In this document: one piece after another, positions 1 to 7,868 of the stretch
Numbering within the stretch: position 1 is the first letter of the stretch
How the letters are laid out: each line of letters opens with the position of its first letter
Assembly: GCF_001422485.1 (NCBI RefSeq)
Contig: NZ_LMNF01000001.1
Span: 131,900 to 195,899, forward strand
Source of the DNA: Agreia sp. Leaf283
Lineage (GTDB): Bacteria > Actinomycetota > Actinomycetes > Actinomycetales > Microbacteriaceae
Reading direction: 5' to 3'
Length of the DNA: 64,000 nucleotides
Notes under the pieces: model-generated
Told to the model about the DNA's origin: nothing
Seen by the model: the letters and a program-made list of their open reading frames with translations, nothing else
Databases searched by the model: none
Made by a program: the position numbers and the translations under genes

Positions 1-699
1 GAGACCGGCGCCATCATGGTCTCCGCCCTGCCCGGGGTGACCACCCTGAAACCGGGCTCAGCGCAGGTCGCGATCCCCGGCATCCGGATCGAGGTTCTCG
101 ACGACGACGGCCACGATGTCGGACTCGACTCCGGCGGCCTGCTCGTGGTGAGCGAGCCCTGGCCGTCGATGCTGCGCGGAATCTGGGGAGACCCGGAGCG
201 CTACAAGGAGACCTACTGGGACAAGTTCGGAGACAAATACTTCGCCGGCGATGGAGCTCGCCGCGATCGGGACGGCGACCTCTGGCTGCTCGGCCGGGTC
301 GACGACGTGATGAACGTGTCGGGCCATCGCCTCTCGACCGCCGAGATCGAGTCCGCGCTGGTGTCGCATCCGATGGTCGCCGAAGCCGCCGTCGTCGGAG
401 CCGAGGACGAGGCCACCGGCCAGGCGGTCGTGGCGTTCGTGATCGTGCGCACCAGCCAGGCCGACGTGGCCACGGCGGAGGAGGCCTCAGCCCTGCTGCG
501 TGCCCACGTCGCCGAGCAGATCGGCGCGATCGCCAAACCGCGCACCGTCTTTCTCGTCGCCGAGCTTCCCAAGACCCGCTCGGGCAAGATCATGCGACGC
601 CTGCTGAGAGACGTGGCCGAGGGCCGTGAAGTCGGAGACACCACGACCCTCGCAGACACGCAGGTGATGCAGATCATCACCGACAGGCTCGCTCCCTAG
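1..699 (+). CDS. acs: Acetyl-CoA synthetase, C-terminal part (5' end outside window)
   Basis: The last 232 codons of an AMP-forming acetyl-CoA synthetase, which makes acetyl-CoA from acetate, ATP and CoA in the cytoplasm. The reading frame is open from base 1, so the gene starts upstream. Visible family marks are the hinge region GRVDDVMNVSGHRL (about residues 98-111 of the fragment), the thioester-forming C-terminal domain, and the conserved RSGKIMRR near the end, whose lysine is the residue reversibly acetylated in Acs. The stop codon overlaps the convergent RidA gene stop by 4 bp (CTAG). The same window holds ackA-pta, the low-affinity acetate route. Family identity is secure; substrate preference for acetate over propionate is inferred. 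Confidence 0.93.
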   Translation, partial: ETGAIMVSALPGVTTLKPGSAQVAIPGIRIEVLDDDGHDVGLDSGGLLVVSEPWPSMLRGIWGDPERYKETYWDKFGDKYFAGDGARRDRDGDLWLLGRVDDVMNVSGHRLSTAEIESALVSHPMVAEAAVVGAEDEATGQAVVAFVIVRTSQADVATAEEASALLRAHVAEQIGAIAKPRTVFLVAELPKTRSGKIMRRLLRDVAEGREVGDTTTLADTQVMQIITDRLAP

Positions 700-1166
700 G
701 CGAACTCGACGATGACCTCGATCTCGACAGGAGCGTCGAGCGGCAGGGCGGCTACGCCCACGGCCGAACGAGCGTGGATGCCCCGGTCCCCGAACAGGTC
801 GACCAGAAACTCCGACGCTCCGTTGATCACGCCGGGCTGGCCCGTGAACGACGGGTCGGATGCGACGAATCCGGTCACCTTGACGACCCGCGTCACGCGG
901 TCGAGCGACCCGATCACATTCTCGACCGCGGCGAGCGCGTTGAGAATGGAGGTCTGCGCGAGCGACTTGGCGATCGAGGGCGAGACCAGCTCGTGGCCGT
1001 CTCCGACCTTGCCCGTGTACTCGAGGCTTCCGTCGACGAAGGGCAGCTGGCCTGCCGTGAAGACGAGATTGCCCGAGATCACGGCGGGAATGTAGGCGGC
1101 GACCGGCGGAACGACCGTAGGGATGGTGATGCCGAGCTCGGCGAGGCGGGCGGCGATGACACTCAT
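696..1166 (-). CDS. RidA/YjgF/YER057c family protein
   Basis: A 156-residue member of the RidA superfamily, small trimeric proteins that hydrolyse reactive enamine/imine intermediates in the best-known cases. The protein opens MSVIAARLAELGI and contains the typical GNLVFTAGQLPF segment and a C-terminal VEIEVIVEFA strand; it is a little longer than RidA itself (about 130 aa), as in the actinobacterial Rv3678c type. A longer open frame runs further upstream but the ATG at 1166 fits best: it overlaps the stop of the preceding DUF4177 gene in a TGATG arrangement, showing translational coupling. The pair DUF4177-RidA divergent from a PASTA PBP is a conserved actinobacterial neighbourhood. The exact substrate is unknown. 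Confidence 0.88.
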   Translation of the reverse strand: MSVIAARLAELGITIPTVVPPVAAYIPAVISGNLVFTAGQLPFVDGSLEYTGKVGDGHELVSPSIAKSLAQTSILNALAAVENVIGSLDRVTRVVKVTGFVASDPSFTGQPGVINGASEFLVDLFGDRGIHARSAVGVAALPLDAPVEIEVIVEFA

Positions 1167-1336
1167 CAGGATGCCTCTCCTTCTGTCGCGACCGGTCGCT
1201 TGAGGTAGGCGACGAGGCCGCCCTCCGGGCCGGTGACGATCTGCACGAGCTCCCAGCCCTTGGATCCCCAGGTGTTGAGGATTCCGGTGGTGTTGTGGAT
1301 CATGAGCGGTGTTGTGACGTACTCCCAGGTGGGCAT
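1166..1336 (-). CDS. DUF4177 small protein
   Basis: A 56-residue protein starting MPTWEYVTTPL and containing GWELVQIV, the signature of the DUF4177 family of small alpha/beta proteins of unknown function. The ATG at 1336 is chosen over an in-frame upstream TTG because the family normally begins right at the WEY strand. Its stop codon shares a base with the ATG of the downstream RidA gene (TGATG), so the two are one transcription unit. In mycobacteria the equivalent pair is Rv3678A-Rv3678c. The gene diverges from the PBP gene with only 50 bp between the start codons. Confidence 0.82.
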   Translation of the reverse strand: MPTWEYVTTPLMIHNTTGILNTWGSKGWELVQIVTGPEGGLVAYLKRPVATEGEAS

Positions 1337-1373
1337 CCGCGTTCCTTTCTGGCGGTTTGCCAGCATTGTCGAT

Positions 1374-1379
1374 TAGTCT
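1374..1379 (+). promoter_or_regulatory. Probable -10 element of a leaderless PBP transcript
   Basis: The hexamer TAGTCT fits the actinobacterial TANNNT -10 consensus and ends 7 bp before the ATG at 1387, which places the expected transcription start at or next to the start codon. No Shine-Dalgarno sequence precedes that ATG. Both observations suggest a leaderless mRNA. No clear -35 element is visible. Confidence 0.4.
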
Positions 1380-1386
1380 CGAGCAT

Positions 1387-3924
1387 ATGTCTGCCCCAAA
1401 AGCTAAGGCTAGCGGCGTAGTTGGAGCCATCCTCGGCATCGTGGGCATGAGTGCTATTGCAGGCATTCTCGTCACGGCCATGGTTGCTCCCGCGCTCGCG
1501 GTCACAGGAATCGCCACGAACAACTCCATCGGCATGTTCGAGAACCTCCCCTCGAACATCCGCCCCGATGTACTCGCGCAGAAGTCCGAGATCTACGCAA
1601 CGGGCAGTGACGGCACCCCCGTTCTGCTCGCGTCGGTCTTCGACCAGAACCGCGAAGAGGTCTCCTGGGATCAGATCTCCCCCTTCGTGAAAGACGCCGT
1701 GGTCTCGGTCGAAGACCCGCGCTTCTACACGCACGGTGGAGTCGACATCATCTCTGCGGCCCGCGCCGCCGCGCAAAGCGCGGCCGGCGGAGACGGCCCT
1801 GGCGCATCCACCATCTCGATGCAGTACGTGCGCAACATCCTCATTCAGAAGACCGAGGAGATCCAGGACGAGGCAGAGCGCGACAAGGCGTTCGAAGACG
1901 CCACGAAGACCACGGTCGACCGCAAGCTCAAAGAGATGAAGCTGGCCATCGGGCTCGAGAAGGAGTTCACGAAGGACCAGATTCTTCTCGGGTACCTGAA
2001 CATCTCGAACTTCGGCGGAACGGTGTACGGCATCGAGGCCGCCGCACAGTACTACTACGGGGTCTCCGCCAAGGATGTCTCCCTGGCCCAGGCGGCCAGC
2101 CTCGTGGCCATGGTCAACGAGCCCAACGGACTGCGCATCGACCAGCCCGACGCCCCGGAGAAGATCACCGAGAACCAGGCCCGCCGAGACGTCAACATCC
2201 TGCCGGCCATGCTCAAGGAGCACAAGATCACGCAGGCGCAGTTCGACGAGGCCATCGCCACGCCTGTCACGCCGAACATCGTGCAGCCCTCGACCGGCTG
2301 CAAGACGGCCAACCCCAACTACGGCGCGGGCTACTTCTGCGACTACGTCTCGTACATCGTGAAGAACGACCCTGCATTCGGCGACAGCGCCGAGGCGCGC
2401 TGGCAGAAGTTCCGCACCGGCGGCTACCAGATCTTCACCACCCTCGACCTCGACCTGCAGACCGCCGCCATCAACTCGATGAACTCGAACGTTCCCCAGG
2501 TCGCCGACCAGCTGAACCTGGGCTCCGCGATGGTCACGGTGCAGCCGGGAACCGGCAAGGTGCTGGCGATGGTGCAGAACAAGACGTTCAACGACGATCC
2601 CGAGACCACCCAGCCGAACGAGACGTCGCTCAACCTCAGCACCGACTACGCCTACGGCGGCTCCACAGGCTTCCCCTCCGGATCGACGTACAAGGTCTTC
2701 ACGCTGGCCGACTGGCTGAAGACGGGCCACTCGCTCAACGAGCAGGTCAACGGAAGCGTGCGCACCTTCAACCTCGCGACCTTCAAGAACCGTTGCGAGG
2801 GTTCCGGCGGAGGCCCGTACAAGTCGGCTAACGACGGCTCGGCGAACCCGGGCTCGATGAGTGTGACCGCGGCGACCGCGGCGTCGGTCAACAACGCCTA
2901 CATCGGCATGGCGCAGAAGCTCGACATGTGCGACATCACCGAGACCGCAGAGTCGTTCGGCATGCACCGAGCCGACGGCACTCCGATGCAGCAGAACGTC
3001 TCGAGCGTCCTCGGCACCAACGAGGTGGCTCCGCTGACCGTCGCGGCCGCCTACGCCGGCATCGCCGCCAACGGCCTGTACTGCCAGCCGAAGGCGATCG
3101 ACCGCATTCTCGACGCGACCGGCGCCGACGTGCCGATCCCCGAGACGACCTGCACCCAGGCAGTGGATCCGAACGTGGCGGCAGCCATGGACGTGGCCAT
3201 GGCCGCCGTGGTCAACGGCGGCACGGGTGGAGCAGCCAGGCCGGGTGACGGCATCCCGCTCATCGGAAAGACGGGTACCACCGACGGCGAGAAGCACGTC
3301 TGGTTCGCCGGCGCCTCCACCACCCTCGCCACCGCCATCTGGGTCGGCAACATCGTCGGAGACGTCTCGGTGCGCTACACGAGCGTGCCGGACTACGGCA
3401 ACGTGGCCGACATGCGCTTCAGCACCTGGCGCGAGTACATGGGCCAGGCCAACGCCAAGTTCCCCGGAGGCGCATTCCCGACTCCGAACAGCAGCCTGAC
3501 GGCCACCCCGCAGATCGCGGTGCCCGCCGTGCAGGGCAAGACCATCGCCGAGGCGCAGTCGCTCGTCGAGGCTGCGGGCTTCACGTTCCAAGACGGTGGC
3601 GCGACCGACAACGAGGCTCCCGCCGGCACCGCCGCGGGCTCGGTTCCGGCCGGCGGAACAGAAGCCACCAAGGGCTCCACGGTCACCGTCTACACCAGCA
3701 ACGGGGCGTTGAAGAGCGTTCCCGACGTGGTCTCCGGCTCGAACACCCTCGGCGAGGCGGCCAACAAGCTGGGTCCGGCCGGCTGGAAGTTCGCGGGCAC
3801 CAAGTATCAGGTGACCGGCGACGGCTGCGACGAGAAGAAGCCGATCGGCACAGAACCCGCCGTCGGGTCGTACGCGAACCCCGCAACCACCGGCGTATAC
3901 GTCATCGGTTGCAAGAAGAAATAG
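1387..3924 (+). CDS. Bifunctional class A penicillin-binding protein with PASTA domains (PonA2-like)
   Basis: An 845-residue peptidoglycan synthase that polymerises glycan strands and crosslinks stem peptides at the outer face of the membrane. Order of parts: short cytoplasmic tail, one membrane segment (about 10-40), GT51 transglycosylase domain with the EDPRFYTHGGVD motif (near 115), then the transpeptidase domain with SxxK (S433-T-Y-K436), SVN (near 503) and KTGT (K628), and a C-terminal region with a PASTA repeat (PAVQGKTIAEAQSLVEAAGF) and a second degenerate one. The ATG at 1387 is preferred to an in-frame TTG at 1357; a -10-like TAGTCT lies 7 bp upstream, suggesting a leaderless mRNA. 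PASTA domains bind muropeptides or lipid II. The downstream metallophosphoesterase follows by 8 bp, as in the Rv3682-Rv3683 pair. Confidence 0.95.
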   Translation: MSAPKAKASGVVGAILGIVGMSAIAGILVTAMVAPALAVTGIATNNSIGMFENLPSNIRPDVLAQKSEIYATGSDGTPVLLASVFDQNREEVSWDQISPFVKDAVVSVEDPRFYTHGGVDIISAARAAAQSAAGGDGPGASTISMQYVRNILIQKTEEIQDEAERDKAFEDATKTTVDRKLKEMKLAIGLEKEFTKDQILLGYLNISNFGGTVYGIEAAAQYYYGVSAKDVSLAQAASLVAMVNEPNGLRIDQPDAPEKITENQARRDVNILPAMLKEHKITQAQFDEAIATPVTPNIVQPSTGCKTANPNYGAGYFCDYVSYIVKNDPAFGDSAEARWQKFRTGGYQIFTTLDLDLQTAAINSMNSNVPQVADQLNLGSAMVTVQPGTGKVLAMVQNKTFNDDPETTQPNETSLNLSTDYAYGGSTGFPSGSTYKVFTLADWLKTGHSLNEQVNGSVRTFNLATFKNRCEGSGGGPYKSANDGSANPGSMSVTAATAASVNNAYIGMAQKLDMCDITETAESFGMHRADGTPMQQNVSSVLGTNEVAPLTVAAAYAGIAANGLYCQPKAIDRILDATGADVPIPETTCTQAVDPNVAAAMDVAMAAVVNGGTGGAARPGDGIPLIGKTGTTDGEKHVWFAGASTTLATAIWVGNIVGDVSVRYTSVPDYGNVADMRFSTWREYMGQANAKFPGGAFPTPNSSLTATPQIAVPAVQGKTIAEAQSLVEAAGFTFQDGGATDNEAPAGTAAGSVPAGGTEATKGSTVTVYTSNGALKSVPDVVSGSNTLGEAANKLGPAGWKFAGTKYQVTGDGCDEKKPIGTEPAVGSYANPATTGVYVIGCKKK

Positions 3925-3932
3925 CGCCACCG

Positions 3933-4877
3933 GTGGCCTCGTCCCGCACCGTCACGGCCGCCGCGACAGCCCTCGGGCTGACCGCGGCGGCCGGTGCCGC
4001 GGCCTTCGCCTGGGGTTCGCTCGTCGAACGCCGGCTCTTCACCCTTCGACGCGTCTCGGCCCCCGTGCTTTCTGCCGGGTCGGCGGACATCCGGGTTCTG
4101 CATATCTCAGACCTGCACATGGCCCCCTGGCAGCGCGACAAGCAGGAATGGGTGAGGCGACTCGCCCTGCTTCAGCCCGACCTCATCGTCGACACAGGCG
4201 ACAACCTGGGTCACACCGACTCCTACGACGCCATCAGCTACGCCCTCGAACCCCTGCGCGGAATACCCGGGGTCTTCGTCAACGGATCGAACGACTACTT
4301 CGCCCCCACGTTCAAGAGCCCCCTGCGGTACTTCATGGGCCCCTCGAAGATGCACCGCGATCCGACCCGCCTCGACACGAAGCGGCTCGAGAGCACCTTC
4401 GCCGACCTGGGCTGGCAGAACCTCAACAACCGGGCCACGAATCTTGTCGTGAACGGCACCCGTATCGAGTTCTTCGGTGTCGACGACCCGCACCGTCACT
4501 ACGATCGGCTCGACCGCATTCCGGGAGCGCTCGACGAGCTGCGCGAAGACGAAGACGACGACTACACGGCCGACCTCACGATCGGTGTCACTCACGCGCC
4601 ATACCAGCGCGTGCTCAACTCTTTCGTGACGCACGGGGCCGACGTCATCTTCGCCGGGCACACCCACGGTGGCCAGGTCTGCGTTCCCGGTTTCGGGGCG
4701 CTCATCACGAACTGCGACATTCCGAGAGACCAGGTCAAGGGTCTCAGCGTGTGGCGGCACGGTCTGCGAGCGGCCTATCTGAACGTCTCGGCCGGACTCG
4801 GCACATCGATCTACGCGCCCTTCCGCTTCTCGTGCCTGCCCGAGGCCACGCTGCTGACGCTCACCTCCACTCACTGA
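3933..4877 (+). CDS. Membrane-associated metallophosphoesterase (YkuE/Rv3683-like)
   Basis: A calcineurin-like phosphoesterase of about 314 residues. The N-terminus has an alanine-rich hydrophobic segment that likely anchors it to the membrane. The catalytic domain shows all metal-binding blocks: SDLHM, DTGDNLG, NGSND in place of GNHD, and GHTHGGQ. The GTG at 3933 is taken as the start because it avoids overlap with the PBP stop and has an AAGAAGAAA ribosome-binding stretch about 10 bp upstream; a TTG at 3909 is possible and would overlap by 16 bp. Tandem placement after a PASTA PBP suggests a cell-envelope role, possibly on a phospholipid or undecaprenyl-linked phosphate. The substrate is not evident from sequence. 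Confidence 0.9.
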   Translation: MASSRTVTAAATALGLTAAAGAAAFAWGSLVERRLFTLRRVSAPVLSAGSADIRVLHISDLHMAPWQRDKQEWVRRLALLQPDLIVDTGDNLGHTDSYDAISYALEPLRGIPGVFVNGSNDYFAPTFKSPLRYFMGPSKMHRDPTRLDTKRLESTFADLGWQNLNNRATNLVVNGTRIEFFGVDDPHRHYDRLDRIPGALDELREDEDDDYTADLTIGVTHAPYQRVLNSFVTHGADVIFAGHTHGGQVCVPGFGALITNCDIPRDQVKGLSVWRHGLRAAYLNVSAGLGTSIYAPFRFSCLPEATLLTLTSTH

Positions 4878-4933
4878 CCGTGCACGCAGCCCCCGCCGAA
4901 ATCGGCTAGGATGATTGAGGCCTTCGGGCTGAT

Positions 4934-5010
4934 CGGGGTATGGCGCAGCTTGGTAGCGCGCGTCGTTCGGGACGACGAGGTCGCAGGTTCAAATCCTGTT
5001 ACCCCGACCA
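4934..5010 (+). tRNA. tRNA-Pro (anticodon CGG)
   Basis: A 77-nt tRNA with encoded CCA. The acceptor stem CGGGGTA pairs with TACCCCG, the D-loop holds AGCTTGGTAG, the anticodon stem CGTCG/CGACG encloses loop TTCGGGA (anticodon CGG, reading CCG), and the T-loop is GGTTCAAATCC. It is followed 2 bp later by a strong hairpin terminator. Confidence 0.97.
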
Positions 5011-5012
5011 CA

Positions 5013-5044
5013 ACAGGCTCCCTCTCATTCGAGAGGGAGCCTGT
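5013..5044 (+). terminator. Intrinsic terminator after tRNA-Pro
   Basis: A perfect 14-bp stem (ACAGGCTCCCTCTC paired with GAGAGGGAGCCTGT) with a 4-nt loop ATTC directly after the tRNA. The T-run after it is short (GGTTT), so the hairpin itself must do most of the work. Confidence 0.85.
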
Positions 5045-5060
5045 CTGGTTTAAGCCCATC

Positions 5061-5113
5061 GATCGGGTCAGCGGCGCAGTGATCGGGTCAGCAGCGCGTC
5101 GATCGGGTCAGGC
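5061..5113. repeat. 20-bp tandem repeat, about 2.6 copies
   Basis: Three successive units begin GATCGGGTCA at 5061, 5081 and 5101, the first two being 20 bp long and differing at four bases near their ends. The third copy is partial and contains the stop codon of thymidine kinase (TCA at 5108-5110 on the plus strand). The array sits between the tRNA terminator and the 3' end of tdk. Confidence 0.75.
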
Positions 5114-5722
5114 GCTCGAGCCGAGCACCCCGCCGCTCTCCTCGAGGTAGCAGACTCCGCACAGCGATTCGTAGGTGACATGCTCGCCGTCGATCGCGAC
5201 CTGCGCTCCGTCGAACACGAACACGTCGTCGATCTTGCGAGAGTTGAAGATCGCCTTGCGCCCGCAGCGGCAGATGGTCTTCAGCTCTTCGAGACTGTGG
5301 GCTATCTCCATGAGCCGCGCACTGCCCGGGAACGCCGAGGTCTGGAAGTCCGTGCGGATTCCGTAGGCGAGAACGGGCACGTCGTCGAGGATGGCGATGC
5401 GCAGCGCGTCGTCGACCTGCTCCGGCGTCAGGAACTGCGCCTCGTCGATGAGCAGGCACGAGATGGGGCCGGCGCCGTCGGCGATGGATCGGTCGCGGCG
5501 CTCGAGGAAGTCCACCCTGAGCTTCGACTCCGGCGTCACCAGAAAGTCGACGCCGCGCGTGACCCCGAGTCTCGACACGATACGGGTGTCGCCCTTGGTG
5601 TCGACCGACGGCTTCGCGATGAGCACGTTCTGGTCGCGCTCCTCGTAGTTGTAGGCGGCCTGGAGCATCGCCGTGCTCTTGCCGCTGTTCATCGCCCCGA
5701 ACCGGAAGTAGAGTTTCGCCAC
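5108..5722 (-). CDS. tdk: Thymidine kinase
   Basis: A 204-residue type II thymidine kinase of the dNTP salvage pathway, converting thymidine to dTMP with ATP. The P-loop GAMNSGKST (residues 9-17), the Walker B-like LLIDEAQFL with the catalytic Glu, the YGIRTDF segment, and the zinc-binding cysteines CRC and CGVC are all present. Length is normal. The gene has its own upstream gap of 52 bp to the radical SAM gene, which reads in the same direction. The stop codon lies in the last unit of a short tandem repeat. Confidence 0.96.
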   Translation of the reverse strand: MAKLYFRFGAMNSGKSTAMLQAAYNYEERDQNVLIAKPSVDTKGDTRIVSRLGVTRGVDFLVTPESKLRVDFLERRDRSIADGAGPISCLLIDEAQFLTPEQVDDALRIAILDDVPVLAYGIRTDFQTSAFPGSARLMEIAHSLEELKTICRCGRKAIFNSRKIDDVFVFDGAQVAIDGEHVTYESLCGVCYLEESGGVLGSSA

Positions 5723-5774
5723 CGCTCTAGGGTAGTTGCTCTCACGCCGGGCCGACCCCGGCCCACCTGCCGCG

Positions 5775-6869
5775 TCAGAACAGGGTCGGCTGGCCCTGAT
5801 CTATCTCTTCGGGAATGATCGCCCCGGCGGACACGGTCGGCCTGCGTGCGAGCTGCGGCCCGCTGAGCCCGATGGCCTTGCTGCGGATGCCGCCCGACGC
5901 CGGGTCTTCGATGCCGCGCTGCAGGCCGTGGGCCCGAATCAGCGGCTGGATGCGGGCGGCCAGCCACTTTCTGTACTCCTTCGGCGCATAGCTGTTCGTG
6001 CCGTAGTACATGCGCCCGTACTGTTCGACCAGCTCTGGGTGGGCATTCTGAAGCCACTGGAAGAACCAGGGCTTGACCCCCGGCCGCAGGTGCAGGGCCG
6101 TGTAGAGCACGGTGGTCGCCCCTGCAGCCTTGATCTGCCCGAGGGCGTGATCGAGGTGGGCCTTCGTGTCGGTGAGGTAGGGCAGGATCGGCATCAGAAA
6201 CACGCTGCAGTCGAGCCCTGCGTCTCGCACGGCCGTGACCGTGGAGAGTCGGGCCTTGGTGGAGGGAGTGCCCGGTTCGATCGACTGCTGCAGGTCGTCG
6301 TCGTAGACGGCGATCGACATGGCGAGGTCGACCGGAACGCGGGTGTTCGCCTCGACCAGCAGTGCGAGATCTCGGCGCAGCAGCGTGCCCTTCGTGAGGA
6401 TCGAGAACGGCGTGCCCGAGTCGGCGAGGGCAGAGATGATTCCCGGCATCAACCGGTATCGCCCTTCGGCCCGCTGATACGGGTCTGTGTTCGTGCCGAG
6501 CGCGACCGGATGCCTCTGCCACGACGGGCGTCGCAGTTCTTTCTCGAGCACCTCGGCGACGTTGAGCTTGACGATGAGCTGGGCGTCGAAGTCCGCACCC
6601 GCATCGAGGTCGAGATAGGTGTGCGTCGGACGGGCGAAGCAGTACACGCAGGCGTGGCTGCAGCCCCGATACGGATTGATGGTCCACCCGAAGGGCACGG
6701 CTGCCGTCTGCCCCGGGATCTTGTTCAGGGCCGACTTCGCGAGGATCTCGTGGAAGGTGACGCCCGCGAACTCGGGGGTCTGCACTGAGCGCACGAGATT
6801 GTTGAGCCGGGCGAGCCCGGGCAACGCCGCGGGCTCGGTCGTCGCTATAGCCTGACCACTCCATCGCAT
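5775..6869 (-). CDS. Rv2578c-type radical SAM protein
   Basis: A 364-residue protein with the radical SAM cluster motif CX3CX2C (C70-S-H-A-C74-V-Y-C77) in the context NPYRGCSHACVYCFAR, which is typical of the Rv2578c/SplB-like group related to spore photoproduct lyase. Such enzymes bind a 4Fe-4S cluster and cleave S-adenosylmethionine to make a radical. The C-terminal part carries a variable helical extension as in Rv2578c. A near-perfect SOS box lies 6-27 bp upstream of the ATG, so DNA-damage induction by LexA is likely; the mycobacterial homologue is also reported as LexA-controlled. A DNA-repair or DNA-modification role is inferred from that regulation, not from the sequence itself. Confidence 0.9.
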   Translation of the reverse strand: MRWSGQAIATTEPAALPGLARLNNLVRSVQTPEFAGVTFHEILAKSALNKIPGQTAAVPFGWTINPYRGCSHACVYCFARPTHTYLDLDAGADFDAQLIVKLNVAEVLEKELRRPSWQRHPVALGTNTDPYQRAEGRYRLMPGIISALADSGTPFSILTKGTLLRRDLALLVEANTRVPVDLAMSIAVYDDDLQQSIEPGTPSTKARLSTVTAVRDAGLDCSVFLMPILPYLTDTKAHLDHALGQIKAAGATTVLYTALHLRPGVKPWFFQWLQNAHPELVEQYGRMYYGTNSYAPKEYRKWLAARIQPLIRAHGLQRGIEDPASGGIRSKAIGLSGPQLARRPTVSAGAIIPEEIDQGQPTLF

Positions 6870-6874
6870 CGAGC

Positions 6875-6896
6875 CATTCGAACATGTATTCGAATG
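6875..6896. promoter_or_regulatory. LexA-like SOS box upstream of the radical SAM gene
   Basis: Perfect 8-bp inverted repeat CATTCGAA / TTCGAATG with 6 bp between the arms. The core TCGAACATGTATTCGA matches the actinobacterial SOS box TCGAAC-N4-GTTCGA at all but one position. It ends 6 bp from the ATG of the minus-strand radical SAM gene, where it would block the promoter. Confidence 0.72.
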
Positions 6897-6908
6897 TCTG
6901 TCAAGCGG

Positions 6909-7868
6909 CTAAGAACCCGAACCCGTTTCGTCTCTGCGGCGATCGATGTCGGCGACGGTGTAGCTGGCGAGCGGATTGCGTCCGAGCTTCTGCCGCGCCG
7001 CCGCAACGACGAGGTGGCGCAGATGGCTCCCCCTGCCCGCCCGCAGCACACGCGCGCGGAAGCTGTAGGCATCCATGTATGCCATACGAGGCGCCCACAC
7101 GGGCGACGGGCGGCGCACGGCCACGCCCCGGGTGAGGTGCAGGAACGCCTGCGCCGACGCGATCGACGACAGCAGGTCGATGCCGATGGCCAGCGACGGC
7201 AGAGAGACGGATGCGCCGGCGCCGTCGATCTGCCGCACGGACGAGAGCGCCCGGAGGTCGGAATAGGGCGGCACGTACGGGAGACTCCGAGCAAGATCCA
7301 TGCTGCGGCCCGCGATCTCGTCGAGCGGCATGCGCTCGTCGAGACCCATGAATCGCTCGAAGGTCCAGGGACCCGTCGGCGCGAACGAGGTGACCTGGGC
7401 GGCGAAGCCCACGTTCATGGCCATCAGATCCGGTATCCCCCGCTTTCGGGCGGCCCGCGCGATCAGAACGCCGATCTCGGGCTGGGTGGACTCGGACTCG
7501 TCGATGACGAGATCCGCCCCGGCCACGAATTCGTCGATCGAGTCGGGAGTCACGCCCGAGGTGAGCACGGTGACTCGCGCGTCGGGATTGATGTCGAGCA
7601 CGCGGTCGCGGAAGACCTCGGCCTTGTTGCGGCCGTAGGTCGACGAGCCGGCACCCTCGACCCTGTTCGCGTTCTGAGGCTCGAACACCTCCGGATCGGC
7701 GACGGTGAAGCCCGAGACGCCCATTCGAGCGAGTTTCAGCCCGAACTGGAACCCGCCGCCGCCCGCGCCGCCGATCGCCACGCTCGAGGCGATCAGGGCC
7801 TTCTGCTCGTCTTCGCTCCAGAATCCGTAGTTGCGTGAGAATTCCGGAGATCGGAACGAGCGGGTCAT
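6909..7868 (-). CDS. ThiF/E1-like adenylyltransferase lacking cysteine
   Basis: A 319-residue single-domain member of the ThiF/MoeB/E1 superfamily, which activates a carboxylate by adenylation. Visible are the nucleotide loop IGGAGGGG (33-39), the acidic end of the second strand (D58), the N-x-N-R motif (N68-R69), the conserved lysine K82 in GRNKAEV, and the metal-ligand aspartate region VIDES (D123). There is no cysteine anywhere, so neither the thioester cysteine nor the CXXC zinc site of MoeB/ThiF exists; MccB, which adenylates a peptide C-terminus, similarly works without a catalytic cysteine. The ATG at 7868 overlaps the stop of the upstream acyltransferase gene (TAATG). A substrate delivered by that enzyme is inferred. 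Confidence 0.85.
   Translation of the reverse strand: MTRSFRSPEFSRNYGFWSEDEQKALIASSVAIGGAGGGGFQFGLKLARMGVSGFTVADPEVFEPQNANRVEGAGSSTYGRNKAEVFRDRVLDINPDARVTVLTSGVTPDSIDEFVAGADLVIDESESTQPEIGVLIARAARKRGIPDLMAMNVGFAAQVTSFAPTGPWTFERFMGLDERMPLDEIAGRSMDLARSLPYVPPYSDLRALSSVRQIDGAGASVSLPSLAIGIDLLSSIASAQAFLHLTRGVAVRRPSPVWAPRMAYMDAYSFRARVLRAGRGSHLRHLVVAAARQKLGRNPLASYTVADIDRRRDETGSGS

Noticed and set aside
1300-3930. An 876-codon open frame on the strand opposite the PBP gene
   Set aside because: It mirrors the GC-rich third positions of the PBP gene, has no recognisable domain and contradicts the intact PBP motifs.
5061-5113. CRISPR-like array
   Set aside because: Units are contiguous with no unique spacers and there are fewer than three full copies; no cas genes are present.
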